DNA of 64,000 bases. It comes from Serripes groenlandicus. Lineage: Eukaryota > Mollusca > Bivalvia > Cardiida > Cardiidae. The notes below the pieces were generated by a model. The model was not told where the DNA came from, made no database searches, and worked only from the letters and a program-made list of their open reading frames with translations. The stretch spans positions 119,309-183,308 of the forward strand of contig JASEVX010000331.1 in the NCBI GenBank assembly GCA_031761405.1. The letters run 5' to 3'. Numbering within the stretch: position 1 is the stretch's first letter; each line of letters starts with the position of its first letter. Of the stretch, positions 45,291 to 55,881 are shown one piece after another. The translations under genes were made by a program, and so were the position numbers.

Positions 45291-45448
45291 TTATGTCTCG
45301 CCTCTGTCTACCAACAAGGACCCAAATGTATGTTCTAAGACAAATGTTTTTGCTCGTAAAACTGTAGTTAAGTTAAGATTTTGTGTGGGATAGCAGCACC
45401 AATAAGAATCATGTCAAAGTGATTTAAATTAAGGCCGACCAAGATGAG

Positions 45449-45702
45449 ATATCGAGGGCTTGGCGTGAAACTGTTGTAACTGAAATTTGTATTTTTTTAC
45501 CAAGGTTAATCACCTCGCCATTAAGTCTTGAATAAGCGTTAAATCATTTTTCTTGGTAAACAATGGAAATTTAGATGCCATTGCTCGTTCTGAGCAATGG
45601 CACCTAAATTTGCATTGTTTACAAAGGGGTCAAAATTGCCCCTGAACCAGGGTTTTCAAATAGGTTTTTAGTTACAACCTTTTCACGCCAAGCCCTCGAT
45701 AT
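45449..45702. repeat. MITE with ATCGAGGGCTTGGCGTGAAA ends
   Basis: ATATCGAGGGCTTGGCGTGA to TCACGCCAAGCCCTCGATAT, both ends kept. The centre is a perfect hairpin around GCCATTGCTC and GAGCAATGGC. Second copy at 21,256. Confidence 0.9.
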
Positions 45703-46024
45703 GTTACCATACAGTACTATATACACAATACATGTACGATGCCCTAGAGTCACTGTAATGACTCAGGTGAGCCTGTGTATACGTACGTATAGATTTACAC
45801 GACTTTGCTCAGACCTCCTCCATATATGAGAACCAAGGATGCATTCTACGGCGATGTACTTGAAGTGTAGCCTACAACGATTCCTTTTCCACAGTGTCTT
45901 TAATGCAGTACTGAAAGTCGGAATACATGAATAAGATTTCATCCGAGGAAGAAGAATGGACGTCTTGGTGCATCTGTACAGTGATGATGCAATCCCCACA
46001 CAGCCTTCCCATTCCCGCCGGCCA

Positions 46025-46257
46025 TTAACTATTTCCCACATAAAACAAGTCTGCAGCAGACGACTTTGAAAATGACTTCTCAAAAATATGGAAAATCTCT
46101 TTAACTGTAGGTATTATTACTAAAGAAAGTTGAAAACTTTGTGGTAAAAGGAGAACTTGCTCGTTATGAGCATTTTTTTTCCCATTTATCACAATGTTTT
46201 CAAAAGTTGTCTGCTGCAGATGTATCCAAATGAGTCTACAGGTGGGAAAGGCTTTAA
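46025..46257. repeat. TTAA-type MITE
   Basis: TTAACTATTTCCCACATAAA to CAGGTGGGAAAGGCTTTAA with AGAACTTGCTCGTTATGAGC at the centre. Confidence 0.85.
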
Positions 46258-46531
46258 GGGCTAATCGACGTGATTTTCTTGTCTCCTTAAAAAAAGAACA
46301 ACGAGGACTCAAACAAAAAGAGACATTTTCCCTAGTCGCTGCACGAATATTTTCTTTCCAGAAACTGCGTGGAATCAATGGGCATGTCTGATAATATTAC
46401 ACACACAACTAGAACGTGTCTTTATTGTATAGTGGAGCAGATGTGCTGGTACGTGGGAAGAATGACAACCGTATGGTATATTTGACGAGTGTAGATGAAT
46501 GTAGCTCTAGATAAGAGGAGTTTCGTGTTCT

Positions 46532-46750
46532 TTAACCCTTTCCAACATTCAGACGTTTTCTGAAGTCTCTGCAGCAGACATCCTTTAACAAAAAACATCG
46601 TGAGAAAACAAGAAATTGCTCATAATTATCAATTTCTCCATATGCCACAATATTACCAACTATATGCAATATTTATACTTTCATTCAAGGATTTTGTCTA
46701 TAGTTTGACCTAAAACTGCTACAGATTTCTTGTATATGGGAAAGAGTTAA
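46532..46750. repeat. TTAA-type MITE
   Basis: TTAACCCTTTCCAACATTCA to TTGTATATGGGAAAGAGTTAA; its right TTAA touches the first unit of the following tandem array. Confidence 0.85.
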
Positions 46751-48241
46751 TCTGTATTGATATCGTAATCATATGCGGTGGTACTAAATAAATGACACAC
46801 TCTCTTTGAGTACCAACAAGAAGGGTTAACCTGTATTGATATCGTAATCATATTTGGTGGTACTACAGAAATGACACACTCTCTTTGAGTACGAACAAGA
46901 AGGGTTAACCTGTATTGATATCGTAATCATATTCGGTGGTTCTACAGAAATGACACACTCTCTTTGAGTACCAACAAGAAGGGTTAACCTGTATTGATAT
47001 CGTAATCATATTCGGTGGTTCTACAGAAATGACACACTCTCTTTGAGTACCAACAAGAAGGGTTAACCTGTATTGATATCGTAATCATATTCGGTGGTTC
47101 TACAGAAATGACACACTCTCTTTGAGTACCAACAAGAAGGGTTAACCTGTATTGATATCGTAATCATATTCGGTGGTTCTACAGAAATGACACACTCTCT
47201 TTGAGTACCAACAAGAAGGGTTAACCTGTATTGTTATCGTAAGCATATGCGATGGTTCTTACAGAAATGACACACTCTCTTTGAGTACCAACAAGAAGGG
47301 TTAAATGCGATGGTTCTTACAGAAATGACACACTCTCTTTGAGTACCAACAAGAAGGGTTAAATGCGATGGTTCTACAGAAATGACACACTCTCTTTGAG
47401 TACCAACAAGAAGGGTTAAATGCGATGGTTCTACAGAAATGACACACTCTCTTTGAGTACCAACAAGAAGGGTTAAATGCGATGGTTCTACAGAAATGAC
47501 ACACTCTCTTTGAGTACCAACAAGAAGGGTTAAATGCGATGGTTCTTACAGAAATGACACACTCTCTTTGAGTACCAACAAGAAGGGTTAAATGCGATGG
47601 TTCTATAGAAATGACACACTCTCTTTGAGTACCAACAAGAAGGGTTAAATGCGATGGTTCTACAGAAATGACACACTCTCTTTGAGTACCAACAAGAAGG
47701 GTTAAATGCGATGGTTCTACAGAAATGACACACTCTCTTTGAGTACCAACAAGAAGGGTTAAATGCGATGGTTCTTACAGAAATGACACACTCTCTTTGA
47801 GTACCAACAAGAAGGGTTAAATGCGATGGTTCTACAGAAATGACACACTCTCTTTGAGTACCAACAAGAAGGGTTAAATGCGATGGTTCTTACAGAAATG
47901 ACACACTCTCTTTGAGTACCAACAAGAAGGGTTAAATGCGATGGTTCTATAGAAATGACACACTCTCTTTGAGTACCAACAAGAAGGGTTAACCTGTATT
48001 GTTATCGTAAGCATATGCGATGGTTCTACATAAATGACACACTCTCTTTGAGTACCAACAAGAAGGGTTAAATGCGATGTTTCTACAGAAATGACACACT
48101 CTCTTTGAGTACCAACAAGAAGGGTTAAATGCGATGTTTCTACAGAAATGACACACTCTCTTTGAGTACCAACAAGAAGGGTTAAATGCGATGGTTCTAC
48201 AGAAATGACACACTCTCTTTGAGTACCAACAAGAAGGGTTA
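46748..48241. repeat. Tandem array of 57- and 79-bp units
   Basis: All units share ACAGAAATGACACACTCTCT, TTGAGTACCAACAAGAAGGG and TTAA. The first seven have a 79-bp form containing CCTGTATTGATATCGTAATC; the next twelve or so are the 57-bp form (AATGCGATGGTTCT), some 58 bp with an extra T; one 79-bp form returns at 47,990; three more short units follow. The short form looks like the long one with CCTGTATTG..CATATG deleted. Confidence 0.93.
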
Positions 48242-48724
48242 TGCTTTATCAATCAGGATAAAAATGTTGGAGTTACAGACATCCACAGTGTTTGTTTCGA
48301 ACTTAACACTGTTTGACAGAAGGATTTGTAAAGTCTTCTAACCAAATATACGAACAGTGCAGAACAAGATCATCCCGTGAACAATAGCCTCGTGGTGTGA
48401 TTCGTTCTCCTGGAAAACGACTCGGTTGTACTAGTATGACATGAATGAATCAAAGCACAATAATAGGTTGAGCGAAAATGGGTATTTTAATTGTATATGC
48501 CAAATGGAAAATTCCAAATAAGTGTGAAAATGGGCATTTAATTGAAAATGCCAAATAAGGACACAATTAGTTATGTCATATCTGGTCGACAAAACACCGT
48601 CGTTACACAGATAAGTATGGTGTTTTATACCAGTTCAAGGATAAATACTTAAGTGCTCGACAGATAACGGTCACGTCACACACAAACTGACCCTCGAGAT
48701 TGACCTACAATAACGACATCTATC
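48242..48724. other. Non-coding stretch
   Basis: AATGGGTATTTTAATTGTATATGCC and AATGGGCATTTAATTGAAAATGCC (48,477 and 48,530) are a close direct repeat. Nothing else recognised. Confidence 0.4.
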
Positions 48725-48952
48725 GATCTGACCGCCCCCTGGTGTAAATGAAGAACGTCCGCCTCGGGTGTAGGAAAATGCAGGCTCGAAACCCGGCCGG
48801 GTCATACGGGTAAGCATTAAGACTGACTCGATGGTGACAGAATAAATGGACCAGACGTAATGGTAACTTACCAAGGACACACCGTAATATCGCTGAAAAA
48901 TGGTCAAGCATGGCTTAGAACACCATCCAAACCATCCCAAACCAAAAGTTGA
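48725..48952 (+). repeat. tRNA-derived SINE
   Basis: Head CTGGTGTAAATGAAGAACGTCC and GCAGGCTCGAAACCCGG; body CATTAAGACTGACTCGATGG; tail CCGTAATATCGCTGAAAAAT and AACACCATCC. Confidence 0.75.
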
Positions 48953-49416
48953 CACTTTTCTTCCTTCTTCCTAAACTTTTAACGGCTCACTGTAAGCAAT
49001 TCCTTCTTCGTTCTGCCCCAGTGGCTGGGGGACGCTCAATTAGACTGGCAACCACATTATGATCCTTGCTTGAACCGTAAAAGCCGGTTAAAATGTCTCT
49101 GAACGATTGAAGTTGATGCAACTCGTGAGCCTCAGCCGGTGGGTTCATATTGGTTTAAATCCTTATATTTGTTGTATCTAGATTTAAATTAAATGTATGG
49201 GACCAATATTATCTTTTCTGTCCGCCGTGGTATGAGCTTAGCTGTTTAAAGTGGCGTAAAACACAAACACGATCAATCTTTTGTCACAAAGTGTTAATAT
49301 AAAATACATGTTTTATACAATGTAGCCACGTACATAGGTTGAAGGAAGTCGTGGCCGTCCACTCTTCAACCTTACATTATTTTGTGTACGTAATATTTGT
49401 GTTATTCGCAGAGGAT
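48953..49416. other. Non-coding stretch
   Basis: Nothing recognised apart from AGCTGTTTAAAGTGGCGTAAAACACAAACACGATCAATC near 49,235, the end of a SINE tail. Confidence 0.4.
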
Positions 49417-49602
49417 TAGATAAGAGGGAATGAACAGGTCTTTTGCCGACAAAATGTCTCTTATTACTCAACTAAATCCTATGTTGTGGGTACTCAAAAG
49501 AATCGTCTCAATTAGACGATTCTTTTGAGTACCCACAACATAGAATTTGACTATCAAATAAGGATTTAAGAACATAAAAATGCCCCTTGTCTGGAGCTCT
49601 GT
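49417..49602. repeat. Hairpin MITE with 30-bp perfect stem
   Basis: Ends GAGGATTAGATAAGAGGG and CCCCTTGTCTGGAGCTC. The centre is a perfect inverted repeat (49,479-49,508 and 49,514-49,543; CTATGTTGTGGGTACTCAAA..) with a 5-nt loop. Confidence 0.9.
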
Positions 49603-49656
49603 ATTTGTTTTTGAATACTTTTGTTCTGATTCGAAATATCAGGGCTCGTATTCATA

Positions 49657-49888
49657 TCAGCCGTTCAACGAGAAAACCAACATAATGGACACTGTGTAAT
49701 GCGCAGGCTGATTCGGGCCTACACATTTCGTCCCAGTGGGATAGGGAGATATAGTAATGATTCCTGAAACAGAAACTCCACAGGAGGCGAAAAGTGTCTG
49801 TCCGGGTAAGTTTTTGCGGCGTCTTATGCTGATTCGGTCGATACCTTACGCAGAGTCCACAATGTTGGTTTTCTTGTGGAACGGCTCA
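49657..49888. repeat. TGAGCCGTCCC MITE
   Basis: TCAGCCGTTCAACGAGAAAA to TCTTGTGGAACGGCTCA. Its right end is the left border of segmental duplication copy 2. Confidence 0.85.
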
Positions 49889-50014
49889 TTTCTTCTCTAA
49901 TCACAAACGTTCCAATGTTCGGTTGGCTAACAGGTTTTCTTTGTCTTGCGTGATTTACCGTTATCTTATCATAAGGAAATGAAAACTTTGGACATAAATA
50001 GTGTAATTATTTCC

Positions 50015-50244
50015 TTAACCCTTACCCACATACAAGAAATCTGAAGCAGACGACTTTGGAAACATTGTACCAAAACATGCGAAAATACTCTATAAATGAC
50101 AGTTTAATTATTGAATAATGTTGAACACATTGTGGCAAGTGGAGAAATTTCTCATCATAAGCAATTTCTCCAATTGCCACAATGTTGTCAAAAGCCGTCT
50201 GCTGCAGAGTCGTCGAAAAGCGTCTGTATGTGGGAAAGCGTTAA
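50015..50244. repeat. TTAA-type MITE
   Basis: TTAACCCTTACCCACATACA to TGTATGTGGGAAAGCGTTAA; duplicate of 15,597-15,830. Confidence 0.85.
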
Positions 50245-50319
50245 ACATAGAAGAATTACCGCAAAGTAAGCTATAAGAGATATGCGTTGATTTCAGATGA
50301 CGCCGGGTCTGGGGATTTG

Positions 50320-50550
50320 AGATCTCTCTCCCATGTATAGATGTATCTTAACAAATCTGCAGCAGACGAACTAAGAAACTATTGTGGAAAACGGAGAGAT
50401 TTCTTATACAAAGCAATTTCTCGATTTCCTACAATATTTTTAACTCATTTCGATGAATTAAACTTTCATTTTTAGATATTTTCCACATGTTTGGCTACAT
50501 GCTTTCTAAGTCGTCTGCTGCAGATGATGTGGTATGTGGGAAAGGGTTGA
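50320..50550. repeat. TTAA-type MITE, diverged
   Basis: Duplicate of 15,905-16,136; right end GGTATGTGGGAAAGGGTTGA. A four-unit TCCCGGATAC repeat follows at 50,553-50,600. Confidence 0.65.
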
Positions 50551-50707
50551 TGACTCCCGGAGACTCCCGTATACTCCCGGATACTCCCGGATACACAGAC
50601 TCACGCGAGTCTTCACTGTACGCAGTGGTTGGTGGGTGGTAATGGCTGCTCTCATTGGCTCTTAGGGTTGAGGGGTTAGTCAGGGGCGTAGCTTTGCAAT
50701 AATCAAT

Positions 50708-50940
50708 GTGTAGGCCGTCTCGTGAGAAAATCAACATTGTGAACTCTGCGTAAAGTATCGACCCGGATCAGCCTAAGCATGCCACACAGGCCTACCCGGA
50801 TAGACACTTTTCGCCTCCTGTGGATTTTCTGTTTCAGGAATAACTACTCTATACATATATCCCCCTAAGACGGAATGTGTCGGCCGGATCAGTCTGCGCG
50901 GACAGCGCAGGCTGATCTGGTCGATACATTACGCAGATGT
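50708..50940. repeat. TGAGCCGTCCC MITE, right end lost
   Basis: Duplicate of 16,307-16,535. Confidence 0.75.
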
Positions 50941-51013
50941 CTACCTGCTGCATATTGGAGGTATTTTGAGAAAAAAATGCGTAGACACGTGCCTACAGTG
51001 CCTAAAGGGAGCT

Positions 51014-51205
51014 ACGCCCCTGTCAGCGTTACGACTGACCGACAAGTTTCAGGATACATGGACCAGTAGAACTGGTAAATTACCCAGGGAACGCCGTGAT
51101 ATAAATGGACCAGTAGAACTGGTAAATTACCCAGGAAACGCCGTGATATAACTGAAACATTGTTAAAAGTGGCATAGAACACCAAACGATCGAATCAATC
51201 ACTGT
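51014..51205 (+). repeat. SINE tail with internal 46-bp duplication
   Basis: GGACCAGTAGAACTGGTAAA with ACGCCGTGATATAA appears twice (51,060 and 51,106); copy 1 at 16,615 has it once. Confidence 0.8.
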
Positions 51206-51284
51206 ACGCAGATGAAATGAGACCCCAAATCCCGCTATGCGCAGCTCAAATAGTTGTCTGATAAAGACGACTCCAGTCGACACT

Positions 51285-51480
51285 ACAGCAGACGACCGTA
51301 AGTGATATTACAAGAAAGGAAAGTGTTGTCTCATTGAACTTTTAAAAAAACATTGTGGTAAAAGAAGTAATTTACTCAATAATGTTTTATTCAATAGCTT
51401 AAAGTTAAACCTTCATTAACCAGAAGTTATCAATGCATTTACGCAGATTCCTTTTCATAATCGTCTACTGCGAGGAAAAG
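51285..51480. repeat. TTAA-type MITE, partial
   Basis: Duplicate of 16,785-16,985; the right end reads ATAATCGTCTACTGCGAGG. Confidence 0.6.
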
Positions 51481-52208
51481 TGAATGGTTTATTTCAGCTA
51501 TATCTCTGTTCCAGGTATAAACAAATAGCAGCAACAACAACAATAAATGTCAGTTTGTATTCTGGATTAAATTCAGAACTGACAGTTCTGATATGTATTT
51601 TCTTTTTTTAAAAAGAAAGCATAAGATTTACATGAACAATGAAACAGCCATTCTTTTTATAAATTATTTTCTAACAATCTATTTTCAGAATTGTGGTGCA
51701 TGTATGGTAACAAAAAAGCGTGTGCAACGAATCTACAGACAGTAAACAACAAGCGGTATAATGGTACAATAAGGGGTATAATGGTGTAAGAACAACACGG
51801 AAGAATGACATTGTCGTGGTGTCAATAGAGCACGCCGAGTGGTTGGTATGGTGTTGTGTAAATACGGAAGTGAAAGTGGAGATAAAAATATCGCGATTAG
51901 AAAATATTATCATTAAACCGGACCGTCCCGGGCTGCAAAACAATATAGAAAATCACACATAGTGGAGCGTTATATTGTGATAAAAAACGATAATACCATT
52001 GCCCCCGACGAACCCGGGCCGCAAACAATCACACATACAGGAGTGTGATATCGTGATAAAACGGCAAAAGCCTTGCACGGACGGTCCATGACTCCAAACA
52101 ATAACAAATAGTGAAACGTACAGTTTGTGCTATCAGGACTTATTGGTGTCCGGACGGCCCCACACTTTAGTCATATACATAAGAATGCATCATAACATGT
52201 AAGTGGAG

Positions 52209-52266
52209 ATGGGACAGTTCTGGACCAAGCTATTCCGACACAGGGACGTCAGAATCCTTCTTCTAG
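52209..52266 (+). CDS. Duplicate first exon of ARF-like GTPase
   Basis: Encodes [20 protein letters not shown] up to the split Gly codon, then donor GTGAAT. It differs from the exon at 17,319 at four residues (LL to FW, IK to VR) with no stop or frameshift. Myristoylation Gly2 and the phase-1 splice site are kept. No P-loop exon is found on this strand in the remaining 11.7 kb, which includes the inserted Polinton-derived element. Either a paralog continues past the window or this is an orphan exon. Confidence 0.75.
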
Positions 52267-52301
52267 GTGAATATAACATTTCTTAGATATACTATTAATC
52301 C

Positions 52302-52489
52302 GAGGACTAGAGAAGGAGAGTAAACTTGTCTTTTTCCACAATATCACTCTTAAAACTTAAACAAACCCTATGTTGTGGGTACACAAAATAATCGTCTCAC
52401 TGAGACGATTCTTTTGTGTACCCACAACATAGGGTTTGAGTTTCAAATAGGGATTTTAGAACATGAAAAACGCCCATTATCTAGAGCTC
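52302..52489. repeat. Hairpin MITE, ~33-bp stem
   Basis: Centre 52,366-52,434: CCCTATGTTGTGGGTACACA and its inverse, one mismatch and almost no loop. Ends GAGGACTAGAGAAGGAG and CCATTATCTAGAGCTC. Confidence 0.9.
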
Positions 52490-52552
52490 TGAATATTTAT
52501 CTCCTGATACACGTAAAGTTTCAGAAATGATCTGATCAAACTTGTTTTTCGA

Positions 52553-52800
52553 CGAGGCGCGATAGCTCAGGTGGTAACGACGAAGGCTATCCATCAGGGG
52601 GTCGCGAATTTGAACCCCTGCCCGGGCATTCGTTCTTTTCGATGATGGACACATGTCATTCTGTCAAGCGCCATTCGTCTTTCAAACATTGGCTAAATAG
52701 TATATATGGGAAAGTAGCCAGTTGCAGAATGCTGTGCAGAGTATTTGTGTCAGAAAGTCATGAAGCACATATTAAAAGGTGAATTGGTAACCGTTATAAA
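52553..52800 (+). repeat. tRNA-derived SINE
   Basis: A box GCGATAGCTCAGGTGGTAACG and B box CGAATTTGAACCCCTG; duplicate of 17,612-17,860 but with better-kept boxes. Confidence 0.8.
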
Positions 52801-52854
52801 ACTGAAATAACGTAAAACTCAAATAAATCAGAAACTTGCTCGTCTGTGTATTTG

Positions 52855-53015
52855 ACGCAGAAGACTTTTGAAAACACTGCGACAAAATGGGTATTTTTTA
52901 CTTATGCCACAACATGATCAACTCTATTAGATATGTAGAAAACGTGTCCACATATTTGCCTAGATGTTTTTAAAGTCGTCTGCCAATAATACTTGTTTAG
53001 TGTGGGAAAGGGTAT
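52855..53015. repeat. TTAA-type MITE, partial
   Basis: Duplicate of 17,915-18,080; right end TAGTGTGGGAAAGGG. Confidence 0.6.
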
Positions 53016-53078
53016 ATGATATTTTACACGTAGAAATTCCGTTCCATTCTGAAAGGTATATGGAGAGGGGATTTCCGT

Positions 53079-53265
53079 TTAACCCTTTCCCACATACAAC
53101 AAATCTACAGCAGACGAATTTGAAAATATCTAGGCAAAAACACAGAACATATCTATAAATGAAGGTATAAATGCCAATGGAGAAATTTCGCCTCTTGCCA
53201 CAATGTTTTCAAGAGTCGTCTGCTGCAGAGGCGACATAAAGCGCCTGTATTTGGGAAAGGGATAA
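53079..53265. repeat. TTAA-type MITE
   Basis: TTAACCCTTTCCCACATACA to TTTGGGAAAGGGATAA; duplicate of 18,142-18,360 with its centre shortened. Confidence 0.8.
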
Positions 53266-53334
53266 GGAAACAACACAAATGGCCTGAGTTACGATAAGTA
53301 ACCACTGCTTTTATCTTTCGCACTCAAAACAAAA

Positions 53335-53520
53335 TTTCCGCATATGACTTTGGAAAACATTGAGGAAGAGATTTGGAATCTGTCTATAAGTGAAAGAACA
53401 CGTATTGCATAAAGTTGAAAACATTGTCACAAAAGGAGAAATTGTTCATTATAAGCAATTTCTCCTTTTGTCATCATGTTATTAAGAGTCGTCTGCAGCG
53501 GAGGCGTCAGAAAGGTTAAA
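53335..53520. repeat. TTAA-type MITE, partial
   Basis: Duplicate of 18,430-18,595; hairpin GAGAAATTGTTCATTATAAGCAATTTCTC and right part GTCGTCTGCAGCGGAGGCG, the duplication's right border. Confidence 0.7.
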
Positions 53521-54075
53521 AATCCATTGACCAGCGAGCGTTCCACCTTGTACAGTTTAGATCAGTTCCGCCTTCTCTATTTATATCCACCTAAACCCTT
53601 TACCTCAAAAAAAGAGAAAATCTCTATGATTTAATGGGAAACCTATAACTAAACATGGAAAACATTGTGGAAAAAGGAGAAATTGCTCGTTTTGAGCAAT
53701 TTCTTCTTTTGTCACTATGTTTTCAAAAAGCCGTCTGCAGCGGAGGCGTCAGTATGTGGGAAACGGTTAAAAAGCGATTGACCACCGAGCGTTCCACCTT
53801 GTACAGTTTAGATCAATTCCGCCTTCACTGTTTATATCCACCTAAACCCTTTCTCCTCGTACGACAATTCTGCAGCAGACGACATTGAACATATTTTGTC
53901 AAAAACAAAGAAAATCTCTATGATTGAAAGGAAAACCTATGACTAAAAATGGAAAACATTGTGGCAAAAAGGAGAAATTGCTCTTTTTGAGCAATTTCTT
54001 CTTTTGTAACTATGTTTTCAAAAGGCCGTCTGCTGCAGAGGCGTCAGAAAGCGTCTATATGAGGGAAAGGGTTAA
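53519..54075. repeat. ~250-bp direct repeat with two TTAA-type MITEs
   Basis: GAGCGTTCCACCTTGTACAG then TTTAGATCA, TTCCGCCTTC and TATATCCACCTAAACCCTTT occurs at 53,535 and 53,786, each followed by a TTAA-type MITE (about 53,592-53,770 and 53,842-54,075). A tandem duplication whose repeat boundary is the MITE. Confidence 0.85.
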
Positions 54076-54812
54076 ATTAAAGTGAATTATTTAAAAACTG
54101 TTGATGCGCCAATCGATTTACTTGTATACTGAATTATGTTTTTTCAGTTGTTAACGATTTAGATATGTTCTTGGATCTACATACATTCGTTTATTTCAAA
54201 CACGACCCCAGGGTGAATGTAGCAAAGTTGTCAAAAGTCGTCCGTATCAAGTAAATGGCACTGTTCCAGAGCTAAATGCACCAAGTTAGAATGTATATAG
54301 TCAGTACATATAATCTATTATTTAAAGTCTAATTGTGTTGCTGTGTTTAAGGACTCTTGAGAACTATTTAATTGAAAACTACAGTTAACTTATAATATTT
54401 GGAGAATAACGTTAAGGGAACGTAAGCACTTTACTTCAGAGCGTAATGTAAAGGGAAAGCGAAACGTAAGCACTTCAGAGCTGAATTCATAAAAAAAAAC
54501 CATTACACACTGTTGCCAGTCTAATAGCAGGTTGTGGATCTGATGTTGATATAATACATTTAACTCTGGTACTGGTTTCCAGTCTAAACACAGGTTTGGA
54601 GCAAATCGATTATTAAGTGAGTTTCTTTTGTGTTTGAATCAAACACTACATCAAACAGAATGTTTAAGTTGGTTGTGAAACAACAGATGTTTCGCGCATT
54701 GTGATGTGCTTGTAAGAGATTATTTTCTGGTCCCTTCTTACCAAATCAATACAGAGCCACACCCTTTCTTTGTAGGAGACCTTAAATCTGCGGTGACAAA
54801 TCTTAATAATTA
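54076..54812. other. Non-coding stretch
   Basis: GTAAGCACTTTACTTCAGAGCG..GTAATGTAAAGGGAAAGCGAAACGTAAGCACTTCAGAGC (54,423-54,482) is a short direct repeat. No gene recognised. Confidence 0.4.
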
Positions 54813-54814
54813 AT

Positions 54815-54895
54815 TGAATGATTGGTTGGTGTTTTAAGCCGCTTTCAACAATTGTTCAGTTATATCACGGCATGTTCTGGGTAAGTTTGTCAGTT
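54815..54895 (-). repeat. SINE tail, minus strand
   Basis: GATTGGTTGGTGTTTTAAGCC, GCTTTCAACAATTGTTCAGT, TATATCACGGCATG. Confidence 0.7.
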
Positions 54896-55300
54896 TCAGT
54901 TTTATTTACAGTACATTAAGGCCACCGGCCTATATACATATAAAATATGACGTTTTCAAATACAATCAAAATGCATGGTAGTGTGACATCAATCAATAAA
55001 CGTGACATATTGCTTGAACAACCTAAATTTTGAGCCTATACAATAAAGAAATATATTACATATAACAGATATATTAAAAAAAGTTTCAAAAATTATTTAG
55101 CAACCAAAAGACAGAACTGTCCATCATTCAATTACAAACTAAACAGGTAACATATATACATAAGTATGAAATAGATATAAATCTTTACATATACGGAAAA
55201 TACAATAATCTTGCATCAGTGAAAACACTGCTTTTCGGTTACACTCAGAACAAGCATCTTCATTTATATATTTATATTATCTCCCTGTGAAAGAGAGACT
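54896..55300 (-). repeat. Probable LINE 3' end
   Basis: The complement of 54,900-54,935 reads GGCCGGTGGCCTTAATGTAC then TGTAAATAAAACTG, much like the LINE 3' UTR at 32.1 kb. No intact protein block found in the rest. Confidence 0.5.
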
Positions 55301-55388
55301 TGTCTTGCTTTCAATGCATGGAATAGTTACGTGGTCAATTGTCTTAACTCACGTGCTGGTAAGACACCAGTTCTCGCGGCCCGGGGCC

Positions 55389-55394
55389 CCGATA
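55389..55394. repeat. Left target-site duplication (CCGATA or CCGAT)
   Basis: CCGATA at 55389-55394 matches 62899-62904. If the element begins AGTAGTATAGG the duplicated part is 5 bp (CCGAT); if it begins one base later the duplication is 6 bp, the length expected of Polintons. Confidence 0.65.
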
Positions 55395-55620
55395 GTAGTA
55401 TAGGCGCCGGTTTGGGTGCAAACAAAGATGACGTAATCGGCGGCCATTTTGTTGACCTAGTTACTATTTATAGTATCTCATTTGCATATAAGGATTGACA
55501 CGAGTGAGGACGCCATTTTGTAGTTATACAATGACTGCGCATGTCCATTTTAGTTCTATATTTAGAATGACATCATGGGTCTATATTTAGAAAGTGTTGG
55601 AGCTGGCGGAGAAATTCGAC

Positions 55621-55881
55621 CTACCCTTTGCTACATTGTTTCGGGAAACTGAAACATCCATACGACACGATATATCCCTTTAGTATAGTCGGCACATAGT
55701 CAAACATGTTTGGCAATAAATTTAACGTCTTACCTGTAGAGCGTCCAGAGTTCAAATGACAGAGGTCCCGATCTATTTTTAAATTCGATATTTCACAACC
55801 ACTATCGAATATTTCATCAGACCAGGTGTGAGAACAATATAGCATTGAAATGCCAAAGTTAATCTCATTTAAAGGCGCCAT
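55621..55881 (-). other. Outward-facing small ORF, left arm
   Basis: Encodes MAPLNEINFG.. then WSDEIFDSGCEISNLKIDRD and an SGRSTG, at which a GTAAGA donor-like site occurs. The block SDEIxDSxxEISNLKID and the GTAAGACG are repeated in the module at about 57,000-57,090. No family recognised; could be an exon remnant or non-coding. Confidence 0.35.

Larger units (their letters stand above)
49850..53505. repeat. Segmental duplication containing first exon, copy 2
   Basis: Collinear with 15,437-18,595; about 500 bp longer through segments absent from copy 1. Only the border-to-border segment is shared: neither the sequence left of 15,436 nor intron 1 after 18,595 is present. Confidence 0.9.

Noticed and set aside
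44463..45393. Long frames of 308, 270 and 190 codons on both strands
   Set aside because: They are translations of an ATC/GAT trinucleotide array (Ile, Met or Asp runs) and occur in every register.
47301..48252. Cys/His-rich frames (VCHFCRTIAFNPSCWYS repeats) resembling zinc knuckles
   Set aside because: Translation of the 57-bp tandem unit; 58-bp units break the frame repeatedly, so no protein is kept.
52553..52630. A functional tRNA gene
   Set aside because: A and B boxes are present but the acceptor ends do not pair and a SINE body follows; the same holds for heads at 17,612, 29,441, 38,092 and 41,303.
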